DNA of 64,000 nt from Saccharothrix ecbatanensis (GTDB lineage: Bacteria; Actinomycetota; Actinomycetes; Mycobacteriales; Pseudonocardiaceae): positions 8,246,001-8,310,000 of the forward strand of contig NZ_JACHMO010000001.1 in the NCBI RefSeq assembly GCF_014205015.1, in the 5' to 3' direction. Positions 7,575 to 14,973 of the stretch are shown here, piece after piece. Every line of letters begins with the position of its first letter. The first letter of the stretch is position 1. The translations under genes were made by a program, and so were the position numbers. The notes under the pieces were generated by a model. It saw nothing but the letters and a program-made list of their open reading frames with translations. It searched no databases and was not told the origin of the DNA.

Positions 7575-8693
7575 ATGCCCGTCTCCGGTTGGGGGAACGA
7601 GCTCGTCCCCCCAACCGAGGCAGCCAGACCCGCGAAACCCACCCCGCTGCTGCTCCAAGGTCAGGACTACCTGTTCCGGTCGCAGCCGAAGTGCCTGGAC
7701 TTCCAGGAACAGGTGCACCGCCTGGGGATGGTCGACGAGGGTGACGGCAGCCCGGTGCCCTGCGTGCTGGTGCTCGCCCGCGCCGCCGACATGGAGATGA
7801 ACGAACTCTCCATCGCGCTCGCCGAACGCGGCATCCGGATGGCCCGCATCGACGCCGACCGCTCCGTCGACCTGCCGCTCACCGTCTACACCGACCAGCC
7901 GCTGCTGGAACTCGACCGCTGGCTGCTGCGCCCGTTGCTGGTGTGGCGCAGGCACTTCGAACTCACCGCGGTCCCGCTCGAACCGGGCACGCTGGCCGCC
8001 GCCTACGCCGTGGACCAGTGGGGCGCGGTCGCCGACTGGCTGTCCAGCCGGGGCGACTGGGCGCACGTCAACCCGAGCCGCAACACCTCCCACCTGAACC
8101 GGCTGACGCAGCTCGCCGACGCCTCCGCGTTCGGCCTGCGCGTGCCGCGCACCACGGTCACCACCCGACCCGGCCGCACCAGGCCGGGCGGCGCGCAGTG
8201 CATCGTCAAGACTTCCGGCCGGCACCTGCTGGAACCACGCCCCGGCATGCAGCACGGCCTGTTCCCGCGCCCGCTGGAGACCAGCCGGTCCGGCGACGTG
8301 CCCGAGTCCGCGCCGGTGATCGTCCAGGAGTACGTGCCGTCGGACACCGAGCTGCGCGTGTTCGTCGTGGGCGAGCGGTGCCTCGCGTTCCAGGTGGACA
8401 AGCTGGACCCGGCGCAGCTGTGGGTGGACCCGGAGGCGGTCCGCGTCACGCCGGTCGACGTGCCGTCCGGGCTGACCGACCGGCTGCTCGCGCTGGCCAG
8501 GCACTGGCGGCTCCAGGTGGCCGCGTTCGACCTGCTGGTCTCGGGCGGCGACCACGTGTTCCTGGAGGTCAACGTCAACTGCGACTGGCGGTGGTTCGAG
8601 CACCGGGCGGGGGACGCGCGGGTGTCGGCGGCGGTGCACGACTGGGTGGCGGCGCGCTTCAAGGAGCTCCTGGGTGCGGGCAAAGGTCGCTGA
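7575..8693 (+). CDS. ATP-grasp peptide maturase-like protein (MvdD-like)
   Basis: 372 residues from ATG 7575. The ATP-grasp fold is visible from about residue 60: a strand CVLVLARAADMEMNELS (pre-ATP-grasp domain), DQWGAVADWL and NPSRNTSHLNRLTQLA helices (148-182), the nucleotide-binding lysine in CIVKTSG (K212), QEYVPSDTELRVFVVG (251-266), and the metal site AAFDLLV...FLEVNVN (D319, E331, N333). This is the pattern of MvdC/MvdD-type ligases that cross-link RiPP precursors. The first 50-60 residues are an unusual extension that is not part of the fold and contains the DNA hairpin at 7586-7617, so translation may really start downstream, at ATG 7728 or GTG 7713. It sits between the peptide and SagB genes. 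Confidence 0.82.
   Translation: MPVSGWGNELVPPTEAARPAKPTPLLLQGQDYLFRSQPKCLDFQEQVHRLGMVDEGDGSPVPCVLVLARAADMEMNELSIALAERGIRMARIDADRSVDLPLTVYTDQPLLELDRWLLRPLLVWRRHFELTAVPLEPGTLAAAYAVDQWGAVADWLSSRGDWAHVNPSRNTSHLNRLTQLADASAFGLRVPRTTVTTRPGRTRPGGAQCIVKTSGRHLLEPRPGMQHGLFPRPLETSRSGDVPESAPVIVQEYVPSDTELRVFVVGERCLAFQVDKLDPAQLWVDPEAVRVTPVDVPSGLTDRLLALARHWRLQVAAFDLLVSGGDHVFLEVNVNCDWRWFEHRAGDARVSAAVHDWVAARFKELLGAGKGR
7586..7617 (+). terminator. Strong hairpin after the peptide gene: possible attenuator
   Basis: Left half 7586-7601 (CGGTTGGGGGAACGAG) and right half 7602-7617 pair at 15 of 16 positions, the only mismatch being A7596 opposite C. There is no T-tract. It lies 15 bases after the peptide stop and within the annotated 5' end of the ATP-grasp gene. 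RiPP operons often carry a leaky terminator here so that precursor transcript exceeds enzyme transcript; that role is inferred. An alternative is that the structure only controls ATP-grasp translation. Confidence 0.6.
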
Positions 8694-9744
8694 GCACGCG
8701 ACGCTGTTCTACCAGGACGGCGCCGTCGTGTGGGACGACTACCTCCACCACCGTCAGTTCGCCATCAGCGAGACCGCGGAACTGCTGTGCCGCAAGTTCA
8801 CCGAGTTCACCGACGTCGACGCGCTGCTCGCGCCGCTCGGCGAGGAGGACCGGGCCGCGCTGCGCAAGGTGCTGGACGAGCTGGTCGACGCCGGTGTGCT
8901 GATCGTGGAGGGCTCGCCCCGGCACGAGGAGGAACGCCGGCTGCTGGCCGGCTGGAGCACCTGGGGCGTCTCCGCCCGGCACTTCCACTTCGCCAGCCGC
9001 ACCCTCGCCGACGCGCCGTACCAGGGTTCCGACGAGCACGACGCGGTGCTGGACGCCAAGCTCGTGACGTCGCCGCCGCCCCCGCCGTTCCGCAGTCTGG
9101 GTGGCGCCGTCGTGCCGCTGCCGCCGTTGCCGGACGAACCCGAGTGGGCCGGGTCGGGGCTGTTCGACGTGCTGCTGGAGCGGCGCACCACCCGTGAGTT
9201 CGGCACGTCCGGTGTGCCGCTCGACCGGGTCGGCGAGCTGCTGGCGGTGTTGGCCGGGCCGTCGCCCGCTCGGTCCCGGATCGGGCGGTCCGGCACGGTG
9301 TTCAAGACCAGCCCGTCCGGCGGCGGGCGGCACCCGGTCGAGCTGTACGCGCACGTGCGGGACGTGCCGGGGCTGGAACCCGGCTGGCACCACTACGACG
9401 GGCTCGCGCACGCGCTTGAGCCCATCGGAGTGTGCTGGGGGCCGGACGAGATGGCCGCGGCGGCGGGGGACCAGGACTGGGTCGGGCAGGCCCCGTTGGT
9501 CCTCGCGTACACCGGCGTGCTCGAACGGACTAGATGGCGTTACGACACCTCACGTGCATACCGTGTTGTGCAAATGGACGTAGGACATCTATCCCAAACG
9601 GCTTATCTGGTTGCTACGGCAATGGGCCTGGGTATCGGCTTCACCGCAGCATTGCGGGATGAGCTGGTCGAACAAGCACTCGACTGTGATGCTTATCACG
9701 AGGTTGTACTCGGCCTGAGCGCCTTGGGTCCATTACCCGAATGA
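8674..9744 (+). CDS. SagB/ThcOx-family FMN-dependent dehydrogenase with N-terminal RRE-like domain
   Basis: 356 residues. GTG 8674 lies 7 bases after AAGGAG and overlaps the ATP-grasp gene by 20 bases. Residues 10-80 have the winged-helix layout of a PqqD/RRE leader-binding domain: a short beta hairpin, AISETAELLCRKF, and a helix ending LVDAGVLIVEG. The C-terminal nitroreductase fold shows the FMN motifs ERRTTREF (169-176) and TSPSGGGRHPVELY (212-225), and the closing helix YLVATAMGLGIGF. SagB enzymes oxidise azolines to azoles or desaturate peptides. From codon 286 codon usage changes abruptly (AGA, TCA, CTA, GTA, and TTA at 9733-9735), suggesting a recombined 3' end. Confidence 0.85.
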   Translation: MRAKVAEHATLFYQDGAVVWDDYLHHRQFAISETAELLCRKFTEFTDVDALLAPLGEEDRAALRKVLDELVDAGVLIVEGSPRHEEERRLLAGWSTWGVSARHFHFASRTLADAPYQGSDEHDAVLDAKLVTSPPPPPFRSLGGAVVPLPPLPDEPEWAGSGLFDVLLERRTTREFGTSGVPLDRVGELLAVLAGPSPARSRIGRSGTVFKTSPSGGGRHPVELYAHVRDVPGLEPGWHHYDGLAHALEPIGVCWGPDEMAAAAGDQDWVGQAPLVLAYTGVLERTRWRYDTSRAYRVVQMDVGHLSQTAYLVATAMGLGIGFTAALRDELVEQALDCDAYHEVVLGLSALGPLPE

Positions 9745-9831
9745 GCGCAATAGCGGATCGCATTGAGCCGTGCGGGGGACTTCTTCCAAACCTGCCCCAC
9801 GAACGCTCGGTAACGGCTTAGGCTCCCCGCT

Positions 9832-9905
9832 GCCCCCGTAGCCCAACCGGTAGAGGCAGGCTCCTTAAAAGAGTCACAGTACGGGTTCGAATCCCGTCGG
9901 GGGCA
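9832..9905 (+). tRNA. tRNA with anticodon UAA and short variable loop
   Basis: A complete cloverleaf: acceptor GCCCCCG/CGGGGGC with discriminator A9905, D arm GCCCAACCGGTAGAGGC, anticodon stem GGCTC/GAGTC, loop CTTAAAA giving anticodon UAA (codon UUA, Leu), a five-base variable region ACAGT, and T arm ACGGG-TTCGAAT-CCCGT. No CCA is encoded. Normal tRNA-Leu is class II with a long variable arm, so this class-I shape with a Leu anticodon is odd. The rest of the 9745-10080 gap holds no gene I can support. Confidence 0.85.
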
Positions 9906-10080
9906 CGTTCGGTGCCGCATTGGCTTCACCCATCTGCCGGGTGAACACGAACCCGCATGCGCGGATCGTCAGTCACCTGAGTCACCCGATCGGACCCGCG
10001 AAGTGGTCCGGGAAGCCGTCCCGTGAACCGGCATACCCGAACGGACCACTCGCGGTGTCCGACCGGCTGACTCGCGCGGG

Positions 10081-11715
10081 TCAGGGGTTGTGGGTGCGCA
10101 CCCAGTCCGAGACGACCTCGTCCAGCACGGCGAGCGGCAGCGGGCCGCCGCCCAGCACCACGTCGTGGAACGCCCGGATGTCGAAGCGGTCGCCCAGCGC
10201 CGCCTCGGCCGCCGCCCGGATCCGCAGGATCTCCAGCCGGCCCACCATGTACGCCAGCGCCTGGCCCGGCGCGGCGATGTACCGGTCGACCTCGTTCTCG
10301 ATCTCGACCAGCGCCATCGGCGTGTGCTCGCTCAGGTACTCCACGCCCTGCGCCCGGCTCCAGCCGTACGCGTGCAGTCCGGTGTCCACGACCAGCCGCC
10401 CGGCGCGCAGCGAGTCCATCGCCAGCATCCCGAGCCGCGCCACGTCGTCCGAGTACAGACCCATCTCGTCGGCCAGTCGCTCGGTGTAGAGGCCCCAGCC
10501 CTCCAGGTACGCCGTCACGCCCGCGATCCGGCGCAGCATCGGCAGGTCGGTCAGCTGCTGGGCCAGCGTGATCTGGAAGTGGTGCCCCGGCACGGCCTCG
10601 TGGAACGCGATCACCTCGGCCTGGTACCGGAACCGCTCCTCCACCCGGTGGGTGTTCGCGTAGTACGTGCCCGGCCGCAGCCCGTCCGGCGACGGCGGGG
10701 CGTAGTACGCGGTCGGGGCGCCCGGCGCGTCGGCGGCCGGCACCGGCTCCACCTGGCAGCGCTGCTCCGGCACCCGGCCGAACCAGCGCGGCGCGGCCTC
10801 TTCGGCCCTGGTCACCGCCTCACGAGCGGCGTCGATCAGCTCGTCCTCGCTGTTCCAGCGCAACGCCGGGTCGGTGCGCATCCGTTCCAGCACCGCCGCC
10901 ACGTCGGACGTGCCGAAGACCCGTTCACCCAGCTCGGCGAGCTCCCGCGCCACGCCCGCCATCACGTCGAGACCGGTCTGGTGCAGCTCGGCGGGCGTGC
11001 GGTCGGTCGTCGTCTGGACCCGCGCCAGCGCCGCGTACATCGCCTCGCCGCCGGGCAGCAGGTTCAGGCCGACCTCGTCGGTGGACCGGCCCTTGATCCC
11101 CGCGATCACGTCCCGGTAGGCGGCGAACGCGGGCCGCACCACGTCGGCCAGCACCCGTTCGCGTTCGGCGGTGAACTCCTCGCCGCCCGCGGGTCGGGCC
11201 AACGGGTCCTCGTCGGCGACGAGGTAGCGGTCGATGTGGGCCACGGCGGCGTCCACCAGGTGCTGCACGGGCGTGCGGCCCGCAGTGGCGCCGGCGAGCT
11301 GTCGTTCGGCGACCCGGCGCAGGAACTCGGGCACGGCGGCCAGCCGGTCCAGGTACGCGCGCTCGGACTCCGGTCCCGACACCGAGGTCATCGGCATGAC
11401 GGTCAGCAGCTCGCCCGCCGGCGCGAAGAACGAGTCGGTGATCGTGTACTCCACGCCGCGCGCGTCGATCAGGTCCACCGCCGCCCGCGCCTGCTGGACG
11501 ATCACCGCGCGCGTCACCGGGTCGTCGTCCGCGGGCAGGGCGTGCGCCCGTTCCACGATGTCCAGGGCTCGTGCCCGGGTCGCTTCGTCCGTCTCGACCC
11601 GGTAGTCGGTGAGCAGGTGGTCGTATCCGGGCACGCCGTACACCGTGGCTGCCAACGGCATCTGCGTGAACATCAGGTCGAGCAGTTCGTCGGCCAACTC
11701 CGCCGTCGTACCCAT
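10081..11715 (-). CDS. DUF885 family metallopeptidase-like protein
   Basis: 544 residues from ATG 11715 (a GTG/ATG two codons upstream is also possible). The DUF885 hallmark VIAFHEAVPGHHFQITLAQQ lies near residue 380, an HExxxxxH-type zinc motif. It is followed by YLEGWGLYTERLADEMG, whose Glu is the probable third ligand, and a C-terminal GRLEILRIRAAAEAALG helix. The protein has no signal peptide, so it is cytoplasmic. Family members are presumed carboxypeptidase-like metallopeptidases related to M3/M32 folds; the substrate is unknown. A second, more divergent DUF885 protein lies at 39477-40715. Just upstream (11753-11761) is an iron-box-like core. Confidence 0.85.
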   Translation of the reverse strand: MGTTAELADELLDLMFTQMPLAATVYGVPGYDHLLTDYRVETDEATRARALDIVERAHALPADDDPVTRAVIVQQARAAVDLIDARGVEYTITDSFFAPAGELLTVMPMTSVSGPESERAYLDRLAAVPEFLRRVAERQLAGATAGRTPVQHLVDAAVAHIDRYLVADEDPLARPAGGEEFTAERERVLADVVRPAFAAYRDVIAGIKGRSTDEVGLNLLPGGEAMYAALARVQTTTDRTPAELHQTGLDVMAGVARELAELGERVFGTSDVAAVLERMRTDPALRWNSEDELIDAAREAVTRAEEAAPRWFGRVPEQRCQVEPVPAADAPGAPTAYYAPPSPDGLRPGTYYANTHRVEERFRYQAEVIAFHEAVPGHHFQITLAQQLTDLPMLRRIAGVTAYLEGWGLYTERLADEMGLYSDDVARLGMLAMDSLRAGRLVVDTGLHAYGWSRAQGVEYLSEHTPMALVEIENEVDRYIAAPGQALAYMVGRLEILRIRAAAEAALGDRFDIRAFHDVVLGGGPLPLAVLDEVVSDWVRTHNP

Positions 11716-11752
11716 GCGCACCCCCGGGTCGTCGTCAAAACCAGGATGGTAC

Positions 11753-11761
11753 TTAGCCTAA
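11753..11761. promoter_or_regulatory. DtxR/IdeR-like half-consensus dyad
   Basis: TTAGCCTAA sits inside the perfect short palindrome CTTAG-C-CTAAG (11752-11762), 38 bases upstream of the DUF885 start. TTAGCCTAA is the core of the actinobacterial IdeR/DmdR1 box, but the outer arms do not match the 19-bp consensus. It is also only eight bases from the stop of the response-regulator gene. Low-confidence operator candidate. Confidence 0.3.
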
Positions 11762-11769
11762 GAAACGAT

Positions 11770-12417
11770 TTACACCCCGTCCAAATAGGCCAGCACGGCG
11801 AGCACCCGCCGGTTGTCGTCCCCGGACAACGGGAGGTCCAACTTGCCGAAGATGTTCGCGATGTGTTTGCCGACCGCTTTCTCCGTGACGAACAGCCGGC
11901 CGGCGATCGCGCCGTTGGAACGGCCCTCGGCCATCAGCGAGAGCACTTCCCGTTCACGGGGCGTCAACGTGGCCAGCGGCTGGTCCCGCGCGCCCCGGGC
12001 GAGCAGCTGGGTGATGACCTCGGGGTCCATCGCGGTGCCGCCCGCGGCGACCCGCCGAATGGCGTCCACGAACTGCCGGACGTCCGACACCCGGTCTTTG
12101 AGCAGGTAACCGACCGCGCCGCCGCGGTCGGACAGCAGTTCCCGCGCGTACAGCTGCTCGACGTACTGGGAAAGGACCAGGATCGGCAGGCCCGGCACCC
12201 TTTTGCGGGCCTCGATGGCGGCCCGCAGACCCTCGTCGGTGAACGTCGGCGGCAGCCGGACGTCGACCACCGCCACGTCCGGGCGGTGGTCGACCAGGGC
12301 CTTGAGCAGGGCGGGACCGGAGTCGACCGCTTCCACCACGTCGAAGTCGTACGCCTGGAGGAGCCGGATCAGGCCGTCCCGGAGGAGGACGAGGTCTTCA
12401 CCGAGGACAACGCGCAC
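11770..12417 (-). CDS. NarL/LuxR-family response regulator
   Basis: 215 residues. Start GTG 12417 is chosen because RVVLGEDLVLLRDGL is the first receiver strand, and a GGAG precedes it inside the kinase gene. The receiver domain shows acidic residues ED, the phosphoacceptor in VAVVDVRLPPTF, LPILVLSQY, and the conserved lysine in GYLLKDRVSD. The C-terminal LuxR helix-turn-helix is LTPREREVLSLMAEGRSNGAIA...TEKAVGKHIANIFGKL. It overlaps the 3' end of the sensor-kinase gene by 49 bases, so the two are co-translated. Target genes are not evident; the loop of the receiver (PPTFTDEG) is typical of the actinobacterial subgroup. Confidence 0.92.
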   Translation of the reverse strand: MRVVLGEDLVLLRDGLIRLLQAYDFDVVEAVDSGPALLKALVDHRPDVAVVDVRLPPTFTDEGLRAAIEARKRVPGLPILVLSQYVEQLYARELLSDRGGAVGYLLKDRVSDVRQFVDAIRRVAAGGTAMDPEVITQLLARGARDQPLATLTPREREVLSLMAEGRSNGAIAGRLFVTEKAVGKHIANIFGKLDLPLSGDDNRRVLAVLAYLDGV

Positions 12418-13649
12418 GGCAGCTCCATGGTCACGATGGTCGGCCCGCCGACCGGGCTCGCGATGCCGAGTGTGCCGTCGAACGCGGCCAGCCGGCGCTC
12501 GATTCCGCGCAATCCGCCGTTCTCCGTCGCCACCGCGCCACCGTGCCCGTCGTCGCCGATCATCAGCGAGAGCCTGCCGTCCTCGTGCCGCACGCGCACC
12601 CACGCACCGGTCGCGCCGCTGTGCTTGGCCACGTTCGTCAACGTCTCCGCCACCGCGAAGTAGGCCGCCGACTCGACCGGCGCCTCCGGCCGTCCGGTCA
12701 GCTCGATGTCCACTTCCACCGGCAGCGGGTGCGCCAGCGCCAACGCGCGCAGCGCGCCGTCCAGCCCCCGGTCCGCCAGCACCGGCGGGTGGATGCCGCG
12801 GACCAGGTCCCGCAGCTCCGCCAACGCCTGGGTGGACGACTGGCGTGCCTCGGCCAGCAGCTCTTGTGCCGCCCGCGGGTCACGGGCCATCAGTTCCTCG
12901 GCCATGCCCAGGTTCATGCCCAACGCGACCAGCCTCGCCTGCGCGCCGTCGTGCAGGTCCCGTTCGATCCGGCGCAGCTCGGCGGCCTGCGCGTCCACCG
13001 TGTCGGCCCGTGAGTCGGCCAGCACCCGCACCCGGTTGGTCAACGTGGCCTTGGTGCTCGGCGCGAGCAGCCACTTCACGACCGTGGCGTGCAGCCGGGC
13101 GGCGCGGGGCGTGGCCCACCAGGCCAGCACCAGGAAGGCGATGCCCAACAGGGGCGCCAGCACGAAGTTGCCCGGGGTGTCGTACCTGACCATGACGTAC
13201 TCGACCGACCTGCCGTTGTCGAGCCAGATCAGCGGCATCACGAACCCGAGCACGCCGTTGACCCAGAACGCGACCGGCATCATGCCGCAGAAAATCCCCA
13301 CGAACGCGTTGACCGGAAGGAACGCCATGTCGCGCCACGTCGCCGGGTCGGTGGCGATGGTGCGGACCCTGGTCATCGGGCCCCGGTTCTCCGGCAGCCG
13401 GTAGGGCGCCGGGATCTCCACCCCCAGCACCCGGGACGCCCACCAGCGGAAGAAACCGGTGTAACGGCGGGCCAGCGCGGTGAACAGCAGCAGGAACGGC
13501 ACGCCGATGGTCACCAGGATCAGCGGGTAGGCGTTCAGCTGGAGCGGGACCAGCAGCAGGCCCGCCACGCACAGCGGTGTCCGTGCCAGCCCCAGCGCGG
13601 CCTGCGTCAGCCGGGTGCGGGCCTCGCGTACGAGGTCGTGGTCCGTCAT
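12369..13649 (-). CDS. NarL-type sensor histidine kinase
   Basis: 426 residues from ATG 13649. Four to six hydrophobic segments occupy residues 20-200 and form the membrane sensor. They are followed by the HisKA_3 dimerisation motif LRRIERDLHDGAQARLVALG, with the phosphorylated His near residue 240, then AQELLAEARQSSTQALAELRDLVRGIHPP. The HATPase domain has the N box FAVAETLTNVAKHSG, G1 IGDDGHGG and G2 GGLRGIERRLAAF. This is the kinase of the adjacent response regulator, with overlapping genes. The signal sensed is not apparent because there is no extracellular domain of notable size. Confidence 0.92.
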   Translation of the reverse strand: MTDHDLVREARTRLTQAALGLARTPLCVAGLLLVPLQLNAYPLILVTIGVPFLLLFTALARRYTGFFRWWASRVLGVEIPAPYRLPENRGPMTRVRTIATDPATWRDMAFLPVNAFVGIFCGMMPVAFWVNGVLGFVMPLIWLDNGRSVEYVMVRYDTPGNFVLAPLLGIAFLVLAWWATPRAARLHATVVKWLLAPSTKATLTNRVRVLADSRADTVDAQAAELRRIERDLHDGAQARLVALGMNLGMAEELMARDPRAAQELLAEARQSSTQALAELRDLVRGIHPPVLADRGLDGALRALALAHPLPVEVDIELTGRPEAPVESAAYFAVAETLTNVAKHSGATGAWVRVRHEDGRLSLMIGDDGHGGAVATENGGLRGIERRLAAFDGTLGIASPVGGPTIVTMELPCALSSVKTSSSSGTA

Positions 13650-13737
13650 GGCCCCGATTCTTCCGGCCTGCCACAGCCAAATCGGTGGGTCTAACCCCCC
13701 AATCCCGGCGGACCCCGGCTTACCGACCGCCGGACCG

Positions 13738-14910
13738 TCAGTTCCGGGCGGCGGGCATCCGCCTCAACTGCTCCAGCACCACCGGGTCCTGCAACTGCAT
13801 CCACTGGATGACCTCGGTGTACGTGGCGCACGCCGTCTCCGGCCGCACGCACACCTCGCTCAGGAACCCCTCCACCGCATTGCTGAACGCGCCGCCGGCC
13901 CACTCGTTGAAGTGGTTGCCGATCACGATCGGCGCCCGGTTGCCGTTGAACGCCGCCTGGTACACCGACCGGTACGTGTCCAGCACGATCCGGGTGTAGT
14001 CGGCGGCCTTCTCCGGCTCGTCCTTCGCGCCGTTGAGCGCGTACCAGAGGTTGAAGTCCATCATCACGACCTGCTTGCCCAGCGCGGGCACGCGCACCTC
14101 CGGCATGGGGAACTCCCACATCCCGTCCCGCACGAACGGCCACACCACACCGAGGCTCACGTGACTGGTGTCGTACGCCAGGCCGTGTGCGCGCATTGCC
14201 GGGAACGCCTGCCCCCAGTCACCCTCCAGGCACGGCGTCCGCCCGCCGCGCACGGCCGCCGGGTCCAGCTTGAACCCCCGCTGCCGGGCCTTCTCCACGA
14301 TCATGAAGAACTGGTCGATCTCGGAGTTCCACTGGTCGGTGTTCCAAGTGCCGACGTTCGGCTCGTCGCCGACGCAGAAGTGCCCGTTGTAGTGCGTGCC
14401 GATCTCGTGCCCGGCGTCGATGGCCGCGTTCAGGTACCCGATCCGCAGGTCGACGTCCGCGCGGCTGCCGCCGAACCCGATGGACGAATCGCCCTGGTCG
14501 TGGCCGGGCCCGGTGTACATCGCGGCGTCCTCGTCCGCGACCATGTACACGCCGGATAAGAGCCCGGTGACGTGCGCGTTCGCTTGCTGGGCCAACGGCA
14601 TGATCCGGTCCCAGTGCGGCTTGGACGCCGCGCCGTCGAACGAGAACAGCACGAACTGCGGCGGCTTCTCACCCGGCAGCATCCGCCGCATCCACGACGG
14701 CGGCGTCGCGGACGGCGGCACGGTCAGCGGGGCGGCCGACGGGGTGGCCGTGCCCGCGCTACCAGTGGTCGTGCGCGGTGCCATCGGCAGCGGCGCGGCC
14801 AGTTCGCCCACGTCGTTGCCCGGTTCGGGTTCCCGTGCGCCCAGCACGGCCAACACCACCAGGGTGAGTGCCAGCGCCACACCCGTGCTGAGCCGACCCC
14901 ATCGCTTCAC
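13738..14910 (-). CDS. Secreted polysaccharide-deacetylase-like protein
   Basis: 390 residues with an N-terminal signal/anchor (residues 4-23) and a Thr/Pro/Ala-rich linker to residue 70. The catalytic-type domain then follows: FVLFSFDGAASKPHWDRI (NodB motif 1 with D in FDGA, residues 86-103), DAGHEIGTHYNGH (metal-binding His pair), and TPCLEGDWGQAFPAMRAHG (motif 3 region). A C-terminal IVIGNHFNEWAGGA segment is consistent with the general-base His. Chitin- or peptidoglycan-type deacetylases of this superfamily act outside the cell. The second Asp of the usual TFDD motif is replaced (FDGA), so activity may differ. M. tuberculosis also has a deacetylase gene (Rv1096) next to phoH2, but this copy is far from phoH2. 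Confidence 0.75.
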   Translation of the reverse strand: MKRWGRLSTGVALALTLVVLAVLGAREPEPGNDVGELAAPLPMAPRTTTGSAGTATPSAAPLTVPPSATPPSWMRRMLPGEKPPQFVLFSFDGAASKPHWDRIMPLAQQANAHVTGLLSGVYMVADEDAAMYTGPGHDQGDSSIGFGGSRADVDLRIGYLNAAIDAGHEIGTHYNGHFCVGDEPNVGTWNTDQWNSEIDQFFMIVEKARQRGFKLDPAAVRGGRTPCLEGDWGQAFPAMRAHGLAYDTSHVSLGVVWPFVRDGMWEFPMPEVRVPALGKQVVMMDFNLWYALNGAKDEPEKAADYTRIVLDTYRSVYQAAFNGNRAPIVIGNHFNEWAGGAFSNAVEGFLSEVCVRPETACATYTEVIQWMQLQDPVVLEQLRRMPAARN

Positions 14911-14973
14911 ACCAACAATGACGACGCGGGGTAGCCGGAGGTTGCCTGTTCGTTACAACCTTGCCGAGGTGGA

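Noticed and set aside
7449..9744. Classical azole-type (TOMM) cluster because of SagB
   Set aside because: No YcaO cyclodehydratase or E1-like partner is present between 5.3 and 13.6 kb, and the peptide has a single Cys.
9832..9905. bldA homolog (tRNA-Leu UAA of Streptomyces)
   Set aside because: bldA is a class-II tRNA with a long variable arm; this one has five bases in the variable region. Only the anticodon agrees.
10090..12663. Long plus-strand open frame of 857 codons
   Set aside because: It runs antisense to the DUF885 and response-regulator genes. It is a high-GC shadow frame rich in Arg/His/Val with no domain.
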